From positions 156,809,345 to 156,873,344 of the forward strand of contig JALGPY010000002.1 in assembly GCA_023055425.1 (NCBI GenBank): a stretch of DNA of 64,000 nt. The letters run 5' to 3'. Origin of the DNA: Linanthus parryae. Its lineage: Eukaryota > Streptophyta > Magnoliopsida > Ericales > Polemoniaceae. The notes beneath the pieces were generated by a model. That model was not told the origin of the DNA, searched no databases, and saw only the letters and a list, made by a program, of their open reading frames with translations. Below, piece by piece: positions 34,190 through 46,085 of this stretch. The position numbers and the translations under genes were made by a program. Numbering within the stretch: the stretch's first letter is position 1; every line of letters starts with the position of its first letter.

Positions 34190-34840
34190 TTAAAGCTTGG
34201 AGAGAAAAGGAGTGTATTGGGGAGCATTGAGAGCTTTTGTAACGACATCAGCAACCTGAGAAGCACTAGACACATGCTGCAGATGAAGTTGTTTGGCAGC
34301 AACCTGTTCTCTAATAAAATGAAAATCAACTTCAATGTGCTTTGTTCTAGCATGGAAGATAGGATTGCGAGCTAGAGAAATAGCAGAGAGATTATCACAA
34401 AGAATCACAGGAAGAGCTGGAAGAGAAATACCCAAATCTGTAAAGAGATACTTTTGGAGGCAGGAGCCATGTACTCTGCTTTTGTAGAAGACCTAAAAGT
34501 TGTGTGCTAATTTTTGGAAACCCAATAGATGAGGTTAGTGCCAAGAAAAATGTAGAATCCATGTGTAGACCTTCTAGTAGTAGGATCACCTGCCCAATCT
34601 GCATTAGAGTATGCAATGATGTGAAAAGAGCTCTTGTTGAACACCAAACCATGAGACTGAGTACCCTGAACATATGAGAATCCTCTTGAGCTGAATAAAA
34701 TGTGACTGGAGAGGCTGATGCATGTGCCGAAAAATGGAGTTAACTGCATATTGAATGTCAGGCCTGTTGATTGTCAAATATTGTAATCCTCCGACTAAGC
34801 ATATGAATCAAGAAATGTCATCAAAAATGAATAAGTTGCT
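34190..34840 (-). pseudogene. Ale-1 RNase H
   Basis: Blocks are AYSNADWAGDPTTRRSTHGF (34507-34749), where the catalytic Asp of CDADWAG is Asn, then VILCDNLSAISLARNPIFHA and TKHIEVDFHFIREQVAA (34190-34435), and the end VADVVTKAL. The two halves are in different frames. Identity is clear; it is non-functional. Confidence 0.82.
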
Positions 34841-35660
34841 AAGGAGATGATTTGTGGAACATGGAGTGGTACATGGCTTGCAAGAAGACGTGCCAGCTTT
34901 GGCAAGCACCTTTGTTTCATATTTGAGTTGGGACAGATGCAATCCCTGAGAAGTTTTAGAGACTTTAATACCCAAGAATTAAGAAAGCTCTCCTTATTCC
35001 TTCATAGCAAATACACTGCTCATAGAGGTAATGAGAGACTGAACAGCTTGAGGATCACTCCTAGTAACCAAAATATCATCCACATAAACTAAAATATCAA
35101 GGTGAACTTTAGAATTTTAAGAACAAACATATAAGTATCAGATTTACTAAGAATAAATTCATACTGAGTCAGGTAAGTGCTAATCATGGTGTACCAAGCT
35201 ATGTGAGCTTGTTTGATACCATAGAGAGACTTGTGAAACTTGCGCACATAATGGGGATGACTGGAGCTTTCAAAACCTTGAGGTTGTAACATGTAAACCT
35301 TTTCTTAAAGAGAACCATGTAAGAAGGCATTAGAAACATCTTGTTGTCTAATAACCCAGTCAGAGGAAACAACAAGAGATATGAAAAATTTGATTGTTTA
35401 TAGTTTAACCACTTGACTATAAACAATGGTATTTCTATGAGAATGAAGAGGGACAATGGACCAAGTGCCTTGTTTAATCAGAGCATCATATTAATCTTTC
35501 ATGGAAAGTTGTCAGAGTGGAGAAGAGAAGCTTCCTTAAAGGATTGAGGTTTTGAGTCTGCACAGCTAGCAAAAGAGACATTAGCATATTTAGAATTTGT
35601 TTTAGTAATGCCAACCTTTGCTCTAGTGGTCATAGAGTGAATAGAATATGGAGGAGGTGT
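34841..35660 (-). pseudogene. Ale-1 reverse transcriptase
   Basis: YVRKFHKSLYGIKQAHIAWY lies at 35089-35292, with the active site ILVYVDDILVTRSDP (about 35060-35095) intact in a neighbouring frame. Upstream, 35199-35456 has an out-of-frame stretch over the VDVSNAFL region. Several frameshifts. 35461-35660 is the degraded RT start. Confidence 0.8.
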
Positions 35661-36500
35661 AGAAGATTCAGAGAGAGGAGTGGAAGTGGGTGAAGAAGAG
35701 GCAGAAACTAGTGTAGGTAATGGAATGGATGGAGAAGAGGAAAGGGGTGTAGGGTTTGAAAAGGAGGTGAATCAGGTTGTAGCACATAAGGCATAGGAGT
35801 TGGATGTGTAACAAATAATGGATGAATGAATGCCCAATTTGAAGTATAAGTGGTGGCTTTAAATGAAGGAGAAGGAGAAAATTGGACAGATGGAAATTGT
35901 TATTCATCAAACACAACATGTCTGGATATATACACCACTTTAGACATTATGTCAAAGCATCTATAACCCTTGGTATGATGACAATAACCTAAGAAGATGG
36001 TGGAATTAGGTTGCAATTTATGAGAAGTGTAGGGTTTAACAGGGACAACAGAGAAAAACAAACACTTTAGGAAAAGTGTAATCAGGGGTAGGTTTGAACA
36101 AGATTTGATAAGGATAGATCAAAGATATAGACTTTTTAGGAAGTCTATTAGTGAGAAAATTTGCAGTAATGACAGCTTCTAACCAAAAAATGTTTGGTAA
36201 ACTGGCAAGTGAAAGAAGAGTTAGAGCTGTTTCCATTAGATGTCTAGGATTCCTCTCAACTCTCCCATTTTGTTGAGGAGTTTGGGACAAGAGGTTTGAT
36301 GAATAGTTCCCTGGAATTAATGATATAAAGCAAAAGTAGTATTGAAAAATTCAGAGCCATTATCAGTTCTAAAAAGTTTCAGAGTAGAGTGAAATTGAGT
36401 TTGAACCATGGCAGTGCAATGTAAGGAGGCATTCTAAGCCTCTTATTTGAGTTTGAGTGTATAAAACCAACAATATTTAGAGTAATCATCCAGAAATAGA
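35661..36500 (-). pseudogene. Ale-1 integrase core end and linker
   Basis: 36036-36290 encodes SQTPQQNGRVERNPRHLMET with the catalytic Glu, then LPNIFWLEAVITANFLTNRL. 36291-36500 holds the core middle in broken frames. 35661-36035 is the Pro/Ser-rich linker to RT with no domain. Confidence 0.78.
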
Positions 36501-37531
36501 ACATACTATTTATATTGCTGAAAAGAGGGTACAGGTGAAGGTCCCCAAACATCTGAAGGTACTAACTCTAACAGAGAAGTAGCATGAGATTTAGATTTTG
36601 AGAATACAAGCTTATGAGCTTTAGAAACAGAATAGGAGTTACACAATGTAGTAGGAGACACAAATTTGTGATTGAGACAAGTTTGAAGGGAATGTAAAAT
36701 AGGAAATGCTGGGTTTCCCAGTCTGTGATGCCATAATGAAGTGTCATGTGTAACTATAGCAAAATAAGCCACTAGACAAAAAGAAGAGGATGAAAAAGGA
36801 TACAAAGAGTGGAAATCGGCAGATAATTGGTAGAGACCATTTTTACAAGGGCCTTTACACAGAATGGTCTTGGATTGATTGTCCTGAATGACAAATTCAT
36901 CAGCATTAAAAGTTATGTTGCAATTATTGTCAGAAGTAAATTGAAACGTAGAGAGTAAACTAGGTGACATATGAGGGTAATAAAACACATTAGGAAGCTT
37001 AAAGGATACATTAAAAGATATAGGAATAGTAGAATGACCAATAAGGTGAACAGGTGGAGCATTACAATTACCAATATTGACTGTATCAGCTCCATGATAT
37101 GGCTGTTGATGAGTAAATGATGAGCATTGTTAGTAGCATGATTGTTGGCACCAGTGTCTAGAAGCCAAGGCTGAGTAAAATGATCAGACTCAGAGGAGGA
37201 TACAGTAGCATTGTATGCTCTTTTAGGTCTTGCGCTTGCATATTTAGAAGTGTCAATTCTGTATAATCAAGAGTTGTGTTCCTAGTTCTGCCAAAGATTT
37301 GGCAAGCAATATCATCATGAAGAGACCCATAAGTAGGAGTCCTGCCAAGAATTTCAGCAGTAGAAGAAGACATGGGAGGTACATTGTAGATAGGTGGAAG
37401 AGAACCTTCATAATGCTTGGAAGAATGCTGAACTCTCTGAGTTTTGTAGCCCTTGGACTTGTAAGAGGGTTTGTATTTAACTGTCTGATAAGCTGTATGA
37501 AGCTCATTGGCTCCAGTAGTGGAGGTAGGGG
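36501..37531 (-). pseudogene. Ale-1 Gag tail, protease and GAG-pre-integrase
   Basis: The protease signature WLLDTGANNHATNN is at about 37130-37165 (D-T-G-A at 37147-37158). 36506-36988 is open: FTSDNNCNITFNADEFVIQD and SLWHHRLGNPAFPILHSL, with the second His of the usual LGHP changed to Asn, then the integrase start VPSDVWGPSPVPSF. 37158-37531 is the Gag tail in several frames, cut by the Angela-2 LTR. Confidence 0.8.
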
Positions 37532-38953
37532 CGTTGGAATAGATGCCCTAGAGGAAATCTTATTTAGTATGAACAATACTTTTGGCTAGAATATTCATAG
37601 TATTATTTATGGAGATATTTAATATAATGAAGTCCTTAGATTAAAAATGTGTTTGTTTATCTTAAATATCCCTAGTCGATTACACTGATTAATAGAACGA
37701 TCAACTATAGACTAGTATGGGGTCTGATTGATATGGAGATATCACGATCCAACACATGGGTATGCATTAAGGGTAATAGCATACTAGATTGACCCACAAT
37801 GAGGAGGCTACATACATGTTATGTAAAGTCACAAGTGCTTCTCGTAGTGACAAAGGTATTGTCATCCTTAGACTTGAAGTCACTAGATCCTCTAGTTGTG
37901 GAATGTTGTGTTTTGACATCGCCAAACGCTACACCGTGATTGGGTAGCAATAAAGGCGTTAGTCGCACACAATAGGAAGCAATCTTAGAGATGGTAGTGA
38001 TGTAGATAGAATTTTTCCCTCCGACATAACGGGAGAAAATATCCACGACCACTCGAGAGATGGTGCTCATAGAATGTCTGGCCAGACTCTGATAAATCAA
38101 TATAGGATATTGATGTTATCTGCATGGATAAGACTACTGCCAGGATCGAGAAACTATGGATTGGATATACGAGTATGACTTGTATGTCTCGTGTCCAATC
38201 CGGATATAGAGACAAAGGGATAAGAAAATACTTGCACAATATTTGTCAAAGTAATGATTATTTCTACTTAGTTGGGTGGCATGGATGTGTTGCTAGACAC
38301 CGCTCCATGTTAGTAATCGTTACTACCAACTAAGTAGAAACCTATGGGGTCACACGCCATATGGATTAAGCTAGACTTGGGAATTAATTAATATGATTAA
38401 TTAAATATAAATATCAATAAGCAACTACTTGCAAACTTGGTAGGACTAATTTGCAAGTTGGACTAATCCGTGTATGGACACGATTAGGAGAGGGGCTTTA
38501 TGTAGTTAACAAGGAGTTGGTAGACTATATAAAGGACACTCATAGCTTATTTTCTCAACTAATGATCATAACATACATTGAGTGAGAGATAAAAAATCAA
38601 GGAGAGAGAGCAAGACAAGAGGGCCGAACCCACTTGTCCGCCGCCCCCTACCCCGTCGGCCACCAAGAGATGTGCGCCCTCCTCTTGGTTCGTTTGTTTG
38701 CGTGATTCTTCTTCCTTCTTCCACCGATTTCTACCACAAGACGTGGAGAAATATAGATCTTGATCCTAGGCGTGGACAATCCGTAGAGGCACATACAATT
38801 TTTTGCGTTTGAAGTCATTATAAGAGGCAACAAGGTAATTGTTACTAGAACCTTCACTATCGTTATGATGTCTCTTCCTGTGATCCTTGGAGGGTCTTGT
38901 GCGGTTATTTTATTATTATTTTTCCACTGCGTAATCCGTTAAAAAACCCTACA
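37532..38953 (+). repeat. Angela-2 5' LTR (1,422 bp)
   Basis: It begins CGTTGGAATAGATG (TG mutated to CG) and ends CCCTACA before the PBS. TATA box CTATATAAAGG at 38525-38535. It is the reverse complement of the Angela-1 and Angela-3 LTRs. A GC-rich patch at 38618-38690 is shared with the Angela leader. Confidence 0.9.
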
Positions 38954-39091
38954 GTGGTATCAGAGCCACTGGTCGTAGAGCATAACGTATTTTATGTGTT
39001 ACGATTATGTCTATTTTACACTTTAATAATTGTTTATCGCGTAAAACAGACAATTCAAGCATAATTGATGCAATTTGTATATTATTCAACC
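38954..39091 (+). other. Angela-2 PBS and leader stub
   Basis: TGGTATCAGAGC at 38955-38966 is a perfect initiator-Met tRNA site. The leader resembles the reverse complement of 63615-63749 and breaks off at the SIRE-B LTR. Confidence 0.88.
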
Positions 39092-40399
39092 TGTAAGGTC
39101 ACAGGTTTCATGGACTTGAAATACTTAGTTATTTCAAGGCCTTGAACCATTATTCAAATCCTTGAATCAGGTTTCATAGGCTTGAAATAGCTGAGCTATT
39201 TCAATGCCTTGAACCAGGATTCAAAGCCTTGAAACTGTCTGACATGTACGCATGTTCTAAGGGGGAGTTTTTCTTAACTCTTTTGATCTGATTCTATCTC
39301 TATCACCCCTATGCTTGATATGTTATTAATTTATGATTAAAGACAAACTGTTTTGAGATATCTAACATATTTTAATCTATCAGTTTGACTCAGTTTTGCA
39401 GGGAAATCTTATTTCCTAAATACGCAGGATTTGTTTCCATATCTGATTTTTGCAGGAAGGGAAATACTTAGAGAAGATGATTATGTGGTCAATCAGATAC
39501 TCATTAAAGCTTCTCAAATTTTTTAATGAAAAGATCACAACAATATCCCTGAAGATTGTGATCAACTATCCGTTGGAGAAGGTTGTTAAGAGAGTCAAAG
39601 TTTGTTACCTACAAAATAGGAAGTTGTTGCTGAAAATCAGGGAAGATTTGCAGAGATTCAAACAGTATAAATGGAGCTCATTTTGAAGCAAAAACAAACA
39701 ACACTCAACGGGAAAAAATAGAGACATATTTCTGGATTGAAAAGCATCGAAGTAGTTCATCTTTTTCACAATCCATCTCACACAAGATCACTGCACTCTT
39801 CACTGCAGTTCTACACTTCAGTGTTCTTCTGTCCTGAGCTTTATTTGTATATCATTCTAGTAATACTTCTTCATTTCATTATCAAGGATTTTTCAAGGTT
39901 AACAATAGAAATTCTTAGTTAATCAGTTAGCTAAAGCATGTACTAGATAGGTTAGAGAGAACCACAAGCTGTAACAGAATAAGGCAACTCTCTGTGCTTG
40001 AGATCTAGGGCTTCGCTTTTGATTAATAAGAATTGAGTTTAAAATACTTTAGGGAGAGGATCCCTAAGGTAGAGACGTAGGTCCAAGTGGACTGAACTCT
40101 ATAAATCACTTGTCTCTTGCATTTACAGTTCACTTACATTCATAGTTTTTACGGCATTCAAACTGGTCTGTTTTCAAGGGTTTGAAACTCTTTTCAAGCC
40201 GTGAAAAAGACTTGTCTATTATATTTCAAACTGTTTTCACTTCAAAGGCCTGAAACTTTTTCAAGACCTTGGACTCCATTGCTCTTGAAACTGAAACTCT
40301 TCTCCTTTACAAGTTTTGCAAAAAGTGGGCATACTCTATTCAACCCCCCCCCCCTCTAGAGTATCTGTGCTGCATATCTATCTGTATACTCCCCTTTCA
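39092..40399 (+). repeat. SIRE-B 5' LTR (1,308 bp)
   Basis: TGTAAGGTCACAGG start, CTTTCA end. It holds TTCAAGGCCTTGAA (39133-39146) and many variants, a TATA-like TATAAAT at 39667, and an ATACTCT/AGAGTAT hairpin around a C-run (40332-40364). Confidence 0.93.
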
Positions 40400-40401
40400 A
40401 T

Positions 40402-40413
40402 TGGTATCAGAGC
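40402..40413 (+). other. SIRE-B primer-binding site (initiator-Met tRNA)
   Basis: TGGTATCAGAGC, a perfect match, two bases after the LTR. Confidence 0.93.
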
Positions 40414-40449
40414 TTGTATCACTGTATAAGATTCAACCATCTGGTGCTC

Positions 40450-41575
40450 ATGAGTACTGCAGGTGATGGTGGTTTCTCACAGGGAAGAGCTGCCAACAGA
40501 CCTCCTCTATTTTGTGGAGACAAGTTTGCTCACTGGAAAGTCCTGATGAAAATGTCCATCATTGATCAAGACCTAGAGCTTTGGACCATTATTCATAATG
40601 GACCTCACACTTTCTTTACAGAGAAAGATGGGATCAAAACTCCCAAAACTGAAGACTCACTCTCCTCTTCTGAGTTAGAACAATTTTCTAAGAATTACAA
40701 AGCTATTAACATCTTGTATTGGGCTTTGAGTACAGATGAGTTTAACAGGATTTCAGGCTGCAAGACTGCCAAAGAGATATGGGATAAGCTTGTGGTGACA
40801 TTTGAAGGAAACAGTCAAGTCAAGCAAACCAAAATCAACATATGTCTCAGGCAATATGAGTTGTTCAAGATGAATACATATGAGTCAGTCAGAGAGATGT
40901 TCAAGAGATTCACAAACATTGTCAACAACCTTGATTCATTGGGAAAGCATATTTCTAATGGAGAAAAGGTGAGGAAGATACTGAGAAGTCTTCCAAAGGC
41001 TAAATGGGAACCAAAGACAACAGTCATTGAAGAAGCTCAAGATCTCTCATCTCTACAACTTGATGACCTACAAGGGAAGCTCCTGACACATGAAATATCC
41101 ATGAACGAAGCTGATGGAGAGCTACCTGAAGGTGTCAAGAACTTAGCACTCAAGGCAAAAGAGAATGAGAAAATTCAAAGCCTTGAAACAGAATATGATG
41201 ATGAAGATCCATTTGCATTGATTTCCAAAGCCTTGACCATAATCCTTAAGATGAAGTAAAACTTTGGAAAAAAGGACTTCAACAGAGAAAGAGACAGATC
41301 ACCCAGTATCAATGACTACAAAGGTAAGACTTTTTCACAAAATAAATCCAAATTCATGAACTGCTTTGAGTGTGGTGATGCATGACATTTGATAAGAGGT
41401 TGTCCACACAAGAAAAGCAAGAACTTTCAGAAGAAAGACCATGACAGGAGAAAGAAAGCTATGATAGCTTAATGGAGTAATTCAGATAGCTCCAGTGACT
41501 CTGAATCTGAAGAAGAACATGCCAACCTATTCGTCATGGCCAAGCATGATGAAAATTCTGAGAAGAACATTAAGT
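40450..41575 (+). pseudogene. SIRE-B Gag N-terminal and middle parts, first knuckle
   Basis: The ATG at 40450 (MSTAGDGGFSQGR) is chosen by match to SIRE-A. It is open for 269 codons: FAHWKVLMKMSIIDQDLELW, KEIWDKLVVTFEGNSQVKQT, YESVREMFKRFTNIVNNLDS, LDDLQGKLLTHEISMNEADG. A stop at 41257 ends the frame. Beyond it the knuckle reads CFECGDA-stop-HLIRGCP (about 41360-41405), followed by an acidic Ser-rich tail that contains another stop. All four zinc ligands remain. Non-functional without readthrough. Confidence 0.87.
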
Positions 41576-42057
41576 TTGTCACAAATGTCAAAGAAAAGAA
41601 GTGGTTTATGGAAAGTAGTTGCTCAAGACACATGAGTGGAAATATTTCTCTATTCTTATAATTGAAAGTGCAATCTGAAGGTTCAATTAATCTTGGTGAC
41701 AAAGGCAAATGCAACATTCTTCGTATTGGTAAAGTTGGTACAGATTCTGGAAACTCTATTTTTGATGTATATCTAGTTGATGGCTTGAAATTTAACTTGC
41801 TTAGTGTATCTCAGCTTTGTGATAATGGCAATAAGGTTATCTTTGATAAAGAGAAGTGTGTAGTGCAGAATGAAAAATCAGGAAATTGCGTTCTCACAGC
41901 CTCTAGATCAAACAATGTTTATACTTTTCAGACTAACAAAGTTGCAGGTAAAAGCTTAAAGTGTCTCAAGGCCTTGAAAGAGGATTCAAGGGTTTGGCAC
42001 AAAAATCTTGGTCACATCATCTTGCATACCTTGAACAAATTGATCTCCAAAGACCTT
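41576..42057 (+). pseudogene. SIRE-B duplicated protease and GAG-pre-integrase, dead copy
   Basis: An extra, shorter copy of the region at 42950-43420. The protease site is WFMESSCSRHMSG, so the catalytic D-S-G is E-S-S. Then DVYLVDGLKFNLLSVSQLCD (41662-42055) follows up to LNKLISKDL, where it jumps back to gag. It joins directly to the gag tail upstream and lacks about 760 bp present in the second copy. Confidence 0.85.
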
Positions 42058-42928
42058 GAAAGACCATGATAGAAGAAAGAAAGCTATGATAGCTTCATGG
42101 AGTGATTCAGATAGCTCAAGTGAATCAGAATTTGAAGAAGAACATGCCAACCTATGCTTCATGGCCAAGCATGATGAAAGTACTGAGAAGAAAATTGAGG
42201 TAATGGTAAACTGTCTGATTTCAGAACCAAAATATGCTCTTTCAGATTATCTCTGAACAATGCTTTTAAATGAAGATGATTATCTGAAAGAGATCAGACT
42301 TTTGAAAGAAAAAGTTCATGAGCAAGCAAAAGATAACTTACAACTTGTTTGTCTAAATAAAAATCCTGAAATCTCTCATAAGAAAACTGACAGTGATTTC
42401 AAGGCATTGAAAACCAGTTTCAAAGCCTTGAAAACACAAGTTAAGGAAGTAGTCACTGAGAACTCTTTGATGAGTAACAGCCTTGTTAATCTAAAACATC
42501 ATGTTGATGAATTAGATAAACAAAAGACTACTCTTACTGGGAAACTTCAAGAATATGAATTGGTCAAAGTTAAGCTTGCTGGATCAGAACACAAGTTGAA
42601 CTTGATTCTTGGAGGAAGTTCACAGTCTGTTCACAAAGCTGGTATCGGATTCAATCCAAACTTTCCAAGAAAGAACAATACCATATTTGTGAAAGTTGGA
42701 AACAAAACTTCTCCTAAATGTCATTACTGCTGCAAAATTGGTCATGTTAAAATGACTTGTCCTTTCAGAAGAAGAGACCATCACATAATGAGGAACACTT
42801 TTCCATTTCAACTCAAAGGACAAGTTAAACAGATTTGGGTTCCTAAAGGTGTTAGACCACCTAACATGGTTGATCCTGAATATGAATCCAAATTCCACAC
42901 TTGGTCTAACAGCTGGGTAAGGCAGTGA
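42058..42928 (+). pseudogene. SIRE-B Gag C-terminal part, second copy
   Basis: It restarts at the gag codons KDHDRRKKAM already present at about 41437. 42056-42256 is the acidic tail (SWSDSDSSSESEFEEEHANL) and ends in TGA. 42260-42928 carries a coiled-coil-like region, with phrases FKALKTSFKALKTQV encoded by the palindrome-like repeat, and the second knuckle CHYCCKIGHVKMTCP with all ligands. QVKQIWVPKGVRPPNMVDPE follows. Confidence 0.85.
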
Positions 42929-42939
42929 TTGGTGTTTGC

Positions 42940-44320
42940 ATGGTGTCACCAAAGAACAAAAATGGTTTATGGACAGTGGTTGCTCAAGACACATGAGTGA
43001 AAGAGATCTCTATTATCAGAACTAAAGGAGCAATCAGAAGGTTCAATTACACTTGTTGACAAAGGCAAATGCAATATTCTTGGTATTGGTAAAGTTGGTA
43101 CAAATTCTGAAAACTCTATTTCTTATGTGTATCTAGTTGATGGTTTGAAATTTAACTTGCTTAGTGTTTCTCAGCTTTGTTATAATGGTAATAAGGTTAT
43201 ATTTGATAAAGAGAAGTGTGTGGTGCAAAATGAGAAATCAGGAAATTGCATTCTCACAGCCTCTAGATCAAACAATGTTTATACTTTTCAGACTAACAAA
43301 GTTGCAAGTGAAAGTTTGAAGTGCCTCAAGGCCTTGAAAGAGGAATCAAAGCTTTGGCACAGGAAGCTTGGTCATATCAGTTTGCATAATTTGAACAAGT
43401 TGATTTCCAAGGACTTGGTAAGAGGATTGCCATCCATTAAGTTCAAAGAAGATGAACTGTGCAAAGCTTGTGCTCAGGGCAAGCAGACCAGAAGCTCTTT
43501 CAAGCCAAAGAAGTTTGTAAGTACAACTAGACCCATTGAACTGCTTCATATGGATCTTTGTGGTCCTATGATAACTCCTACACCGAAAGGTAAAAGGTAT
43601 ATGCTAGTTTTTGTAGATGATTTTTCTAGATTTACTTGGGTTATGTTTCTCAAATAAAAATCTGAAGCCCTCTCTGAATTTTCAAAGCTTTGCAGAGAAC
43701 TTCAAACTATGAAAAACCTACCTGTAGCTTCAATTAGAAGTGATCATGGTAGAGAATTTGATCAATTTAGAATTTGATTTATTTTGTGATAAGCATGGTA
43801 TTACTCACAAAATTTCTACTCCAAGAACTCCTCAACAGAATGGTGTTATTGAAAGAAAGAACAGGACTCTTGAAGATATGTCAAGGACAATGCTTCTTGA
43901 AAACAAGTTGCCAAAACATTATTGGGCAGAAGATGTGAATACATCAAACTATATACTGAACATGTGCTTGATCAGACATATCCTAAAGAAGCCCCCTATG
44001 AACTATTCACATAAAGGAAGCCAAACATTTCATACTTCAAGCCCTTTGGATGCACAGGTTTTATCCATAGCAATGGAAAAGACAATCATGGTAAGTTTAA
44101 TGCAAGAAGTGATGAAGGTATTTTTCTTGGTTACTCTCCTAATAACAAAGCTTATAGAGTTTAAAATAAAAGAACCAAACTGGTTGAAGAGAGCATTCAT
44201 GTTATTTTTTATGAAAGCTATGATGGTTCTTTGAGTGAAAGTTTTGCAGACTTTAATTTGAACAAGCATGAATCAGAGGAAGAGACTGAGAATCCACTGG
44301 GATTTAAGAAAGGCTCAGAA
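42940..44320 (+). pseudogene. SIRE-B protease, GAG-pre-integrase and integrase
   Basis: Protease WFMDSGCSRHMS keeps D-S-G (about 42966-42998). 43127-43657 is open: LWHRKLGHISLHNLNKLI, the zinc-binding tail CKACAQGKQTRSSF and the core start LLHMDLCGPM with VFVDDFSRFTWVMFLK, then a stop at 43655. The next Asp is in SIRSDHGREF and the Glu in TPQQNGVIERKNRT (43740-44234), all catalytic residues kept. A further frameshift near 43960 and the C-terminal PVCxxxxL area are scrambled. Confidence 0.87.
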
Positions 44321-44490
44321 TAAAACAGAAGACATTTTCAAGACCTTGAAAATGGTGCTCAAGGCCTTGAAAATAAGCCTCAAAGCCTTGAAAAAGATTA
44401 TCAGAAGGATACAAGTGACAAACCACTACTTCAAGAACAGAGAAGATTTATGGAGAACCTGAACCCTGGTCTCCAAGAAATAGATTCAAA
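44321..44490 (+). repeat. Palindrome-like repeats in the SIRE-B integrase-RT linker
   Basis: Three tandem-like copies of TTCAAG-ACCTTGAAAA type sequence (44336, 44362 perfect CAAGGCCTTG, 44383) encode the linker. The same motif fills the LTRs of this element. Confidence 0.75.
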
Positions 44491-46085
44491 TATCTCTCAT
44501 CTCATTCACTTGATAATATCATTTCAGATTCAACCATTGGTACACAAAGTAGATCACAGTTAAAGAACTTATGTGCTTTTAATGCTTTTATCTCTCTTGT
44601 AGAACCTAAAACTGTGAAGGAAGCATTACAAGAAGCAGACTGGATCATTGCTATGCAAAGTGAACTTAATGAGTTTGAAAGGAATAAGGTTTGGAACCTG
44701 GTTCCTCCACCTACAAACCAGTCTGTCATTGGTACCAGATGGGTGTTCAGAAATAAGTTGGATGAAAGTGGCAAAGTGATCAGAAACAAAGCAAGGTTAG
44801 TTGCTCAATGTTACAACCAAGAAGAAGGTATTGATTATGAGGAAACTTTTGCTCCAGTTGCCAGGTTAGAAGCAATTAGAATTTTGCTTGCTTTTACATC
44901 TCACAAGAACATGAAATTATTTCAAATGGATGTGAAGTGTGCTTTCTTGAATGACTACTTACAAGAGGAAGTTTATGTAGCACAACCTCCTGGTTTTGAA
45001 AATGACAAGTTTCCAGATCATGTTTACAAACTTGACAAAGCTCTTTATGGTTTGAAACAAGCTCCAAGAGCTTGGTATGAAAGATTGTCAAAGACTTTGC
45101 TTGAAACTGATTTCAAAAGAGGACTAGTAGACAAGACTCTTTTCATAAAGACTCATGAGAAAGACTTTCTTGTAGTTCGGATCTATGTTGATGCTATCTT
45201 GTTTGGAGCTACTAATGATCAATTGTGCATAGAATTCTCAAGTCTTATGAGCAGGGAATTGGAAATGAGCATGATGGGAGAGCTGAACTTCTTCCTAGGA
45301 CTTCAATATTATTGCATCAAAGCAAATACACAAGAGACTCGTTAAGCAAATATAGCATGGCTCAGTGTAAGGAAGCCAAGACTCCTATGAGTTCTACACT
45401 GTCCTTAGACAAGGATGAATATGTTAAGAGTTTCAATGTGAAAGAGTATAGAGGTATGAATGGATCATTACTCTATCTCACAACAAGCAGACCAGATATC
45501 ATGTTTAGTGTATGCATGTGCGCTAGATTTCAAACTGATCCAAAGGAGTCACAGTTAAGTGCTGTGAAAAAAATCTTCAGATATCTCAATGGAACCAAAG
45601 ACTTAGGGCTTTGGTATCCAAGATATTCTTATTTTTCTTTGTATGGTTTTTCAGATGTTGACTTTGCAGGTTACAAAGTTGGTAGGAAAATCACTTCAGG
45701 AACTTGCCAATTTATTGGATCATCCTTGATCAGTAGGCATTCCAAGAAACAGAATTCAATTGCTCTATCAACAGCTGAAGCTAAATATATAGCTGCAGGA
45801 GCATGTTGTTCACAAGTACTATGGATTGCTCAACAGCTAAGAGACCTTAGATTTGATTTCAGAAGCATACCTATCAAATGTGATAACACCAGTGCAATTT
45901 CAATTACAAAGAATCCAATTCAACATTCAAGAACCAAGCACATTGATGTCAGACACCATTTCATCAGAGATCATGCTGAGAAAGGTGTTATTGTTCCGAA
46001 TTTGTTGCTACTAACATGCAAATTGCAGATATCTTCACTAAACCATTAGCAGATGAGAGATTCTCATCTCTAAGATTGGAATTGG
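44491..46085 (+). pseudogene. SIRE-B reverse transcriptase and RNase H
   Basis: RT 44614-45345: [40 protein letters not shown] (first Asp), [16 protein letters not shown]. The active site is IYVDAILFG, so the second Asp of YVDD is Ala (45193-45195), which would abolish polymerisation. A frameshift with a small deletion near 45310 leads to RNase H (to 46049): GFSDVDFAGYKVGRKITSGT, SIALSTAEAKYIAAGACCSQ, IKCDNTSAISITKNP, TKHIDVRHHFIRDH. A last frameshift near 46000 displaces the IADIFTKPL end. Confidence 0.9.

Larger units (their letters stand above)
33936..37531 (-). mobile_element. Ale-1: RE1/Ale-type Copia element, 5' part missing
   Basis: Element order right to left: gag tail, protease 37140-37170, GAG-pre-integrase, integrase, RT, RNase H, PPT (about 34159-34170), 3' LTR 33936-34158. 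Short LTR and protein blocks fit the Ale/Retrofit group. The right side stops at the Angela-2 LTR (37532). Gag and 5' LTR are absent from the window, and many frameshifts are present. Confidence 0.82.
37532..39091 (+). mobile_element. Angela-2, left part (5' LTR and leader)
   Basis: A complete 5' LTR (37532-38953), a PBS and 138 bp of leader. The element continues at 53185 within gag; SIRE-B and Gypsy-3 pieces lie between. About 1.5 kb of leader and the first gag codons, by comparison with Angela-3, are missing at the junction. The left flank AGGGG (37527-37531) is the presumptive target sequence in Ale-1. Confidence 0.85.

Noticed and set aside
38582..38812. GC-rich open frame as a host exon
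   Set aside because: It lies inside the Angela-2 LTR and matches the GC-rich patch of other Angela copies.
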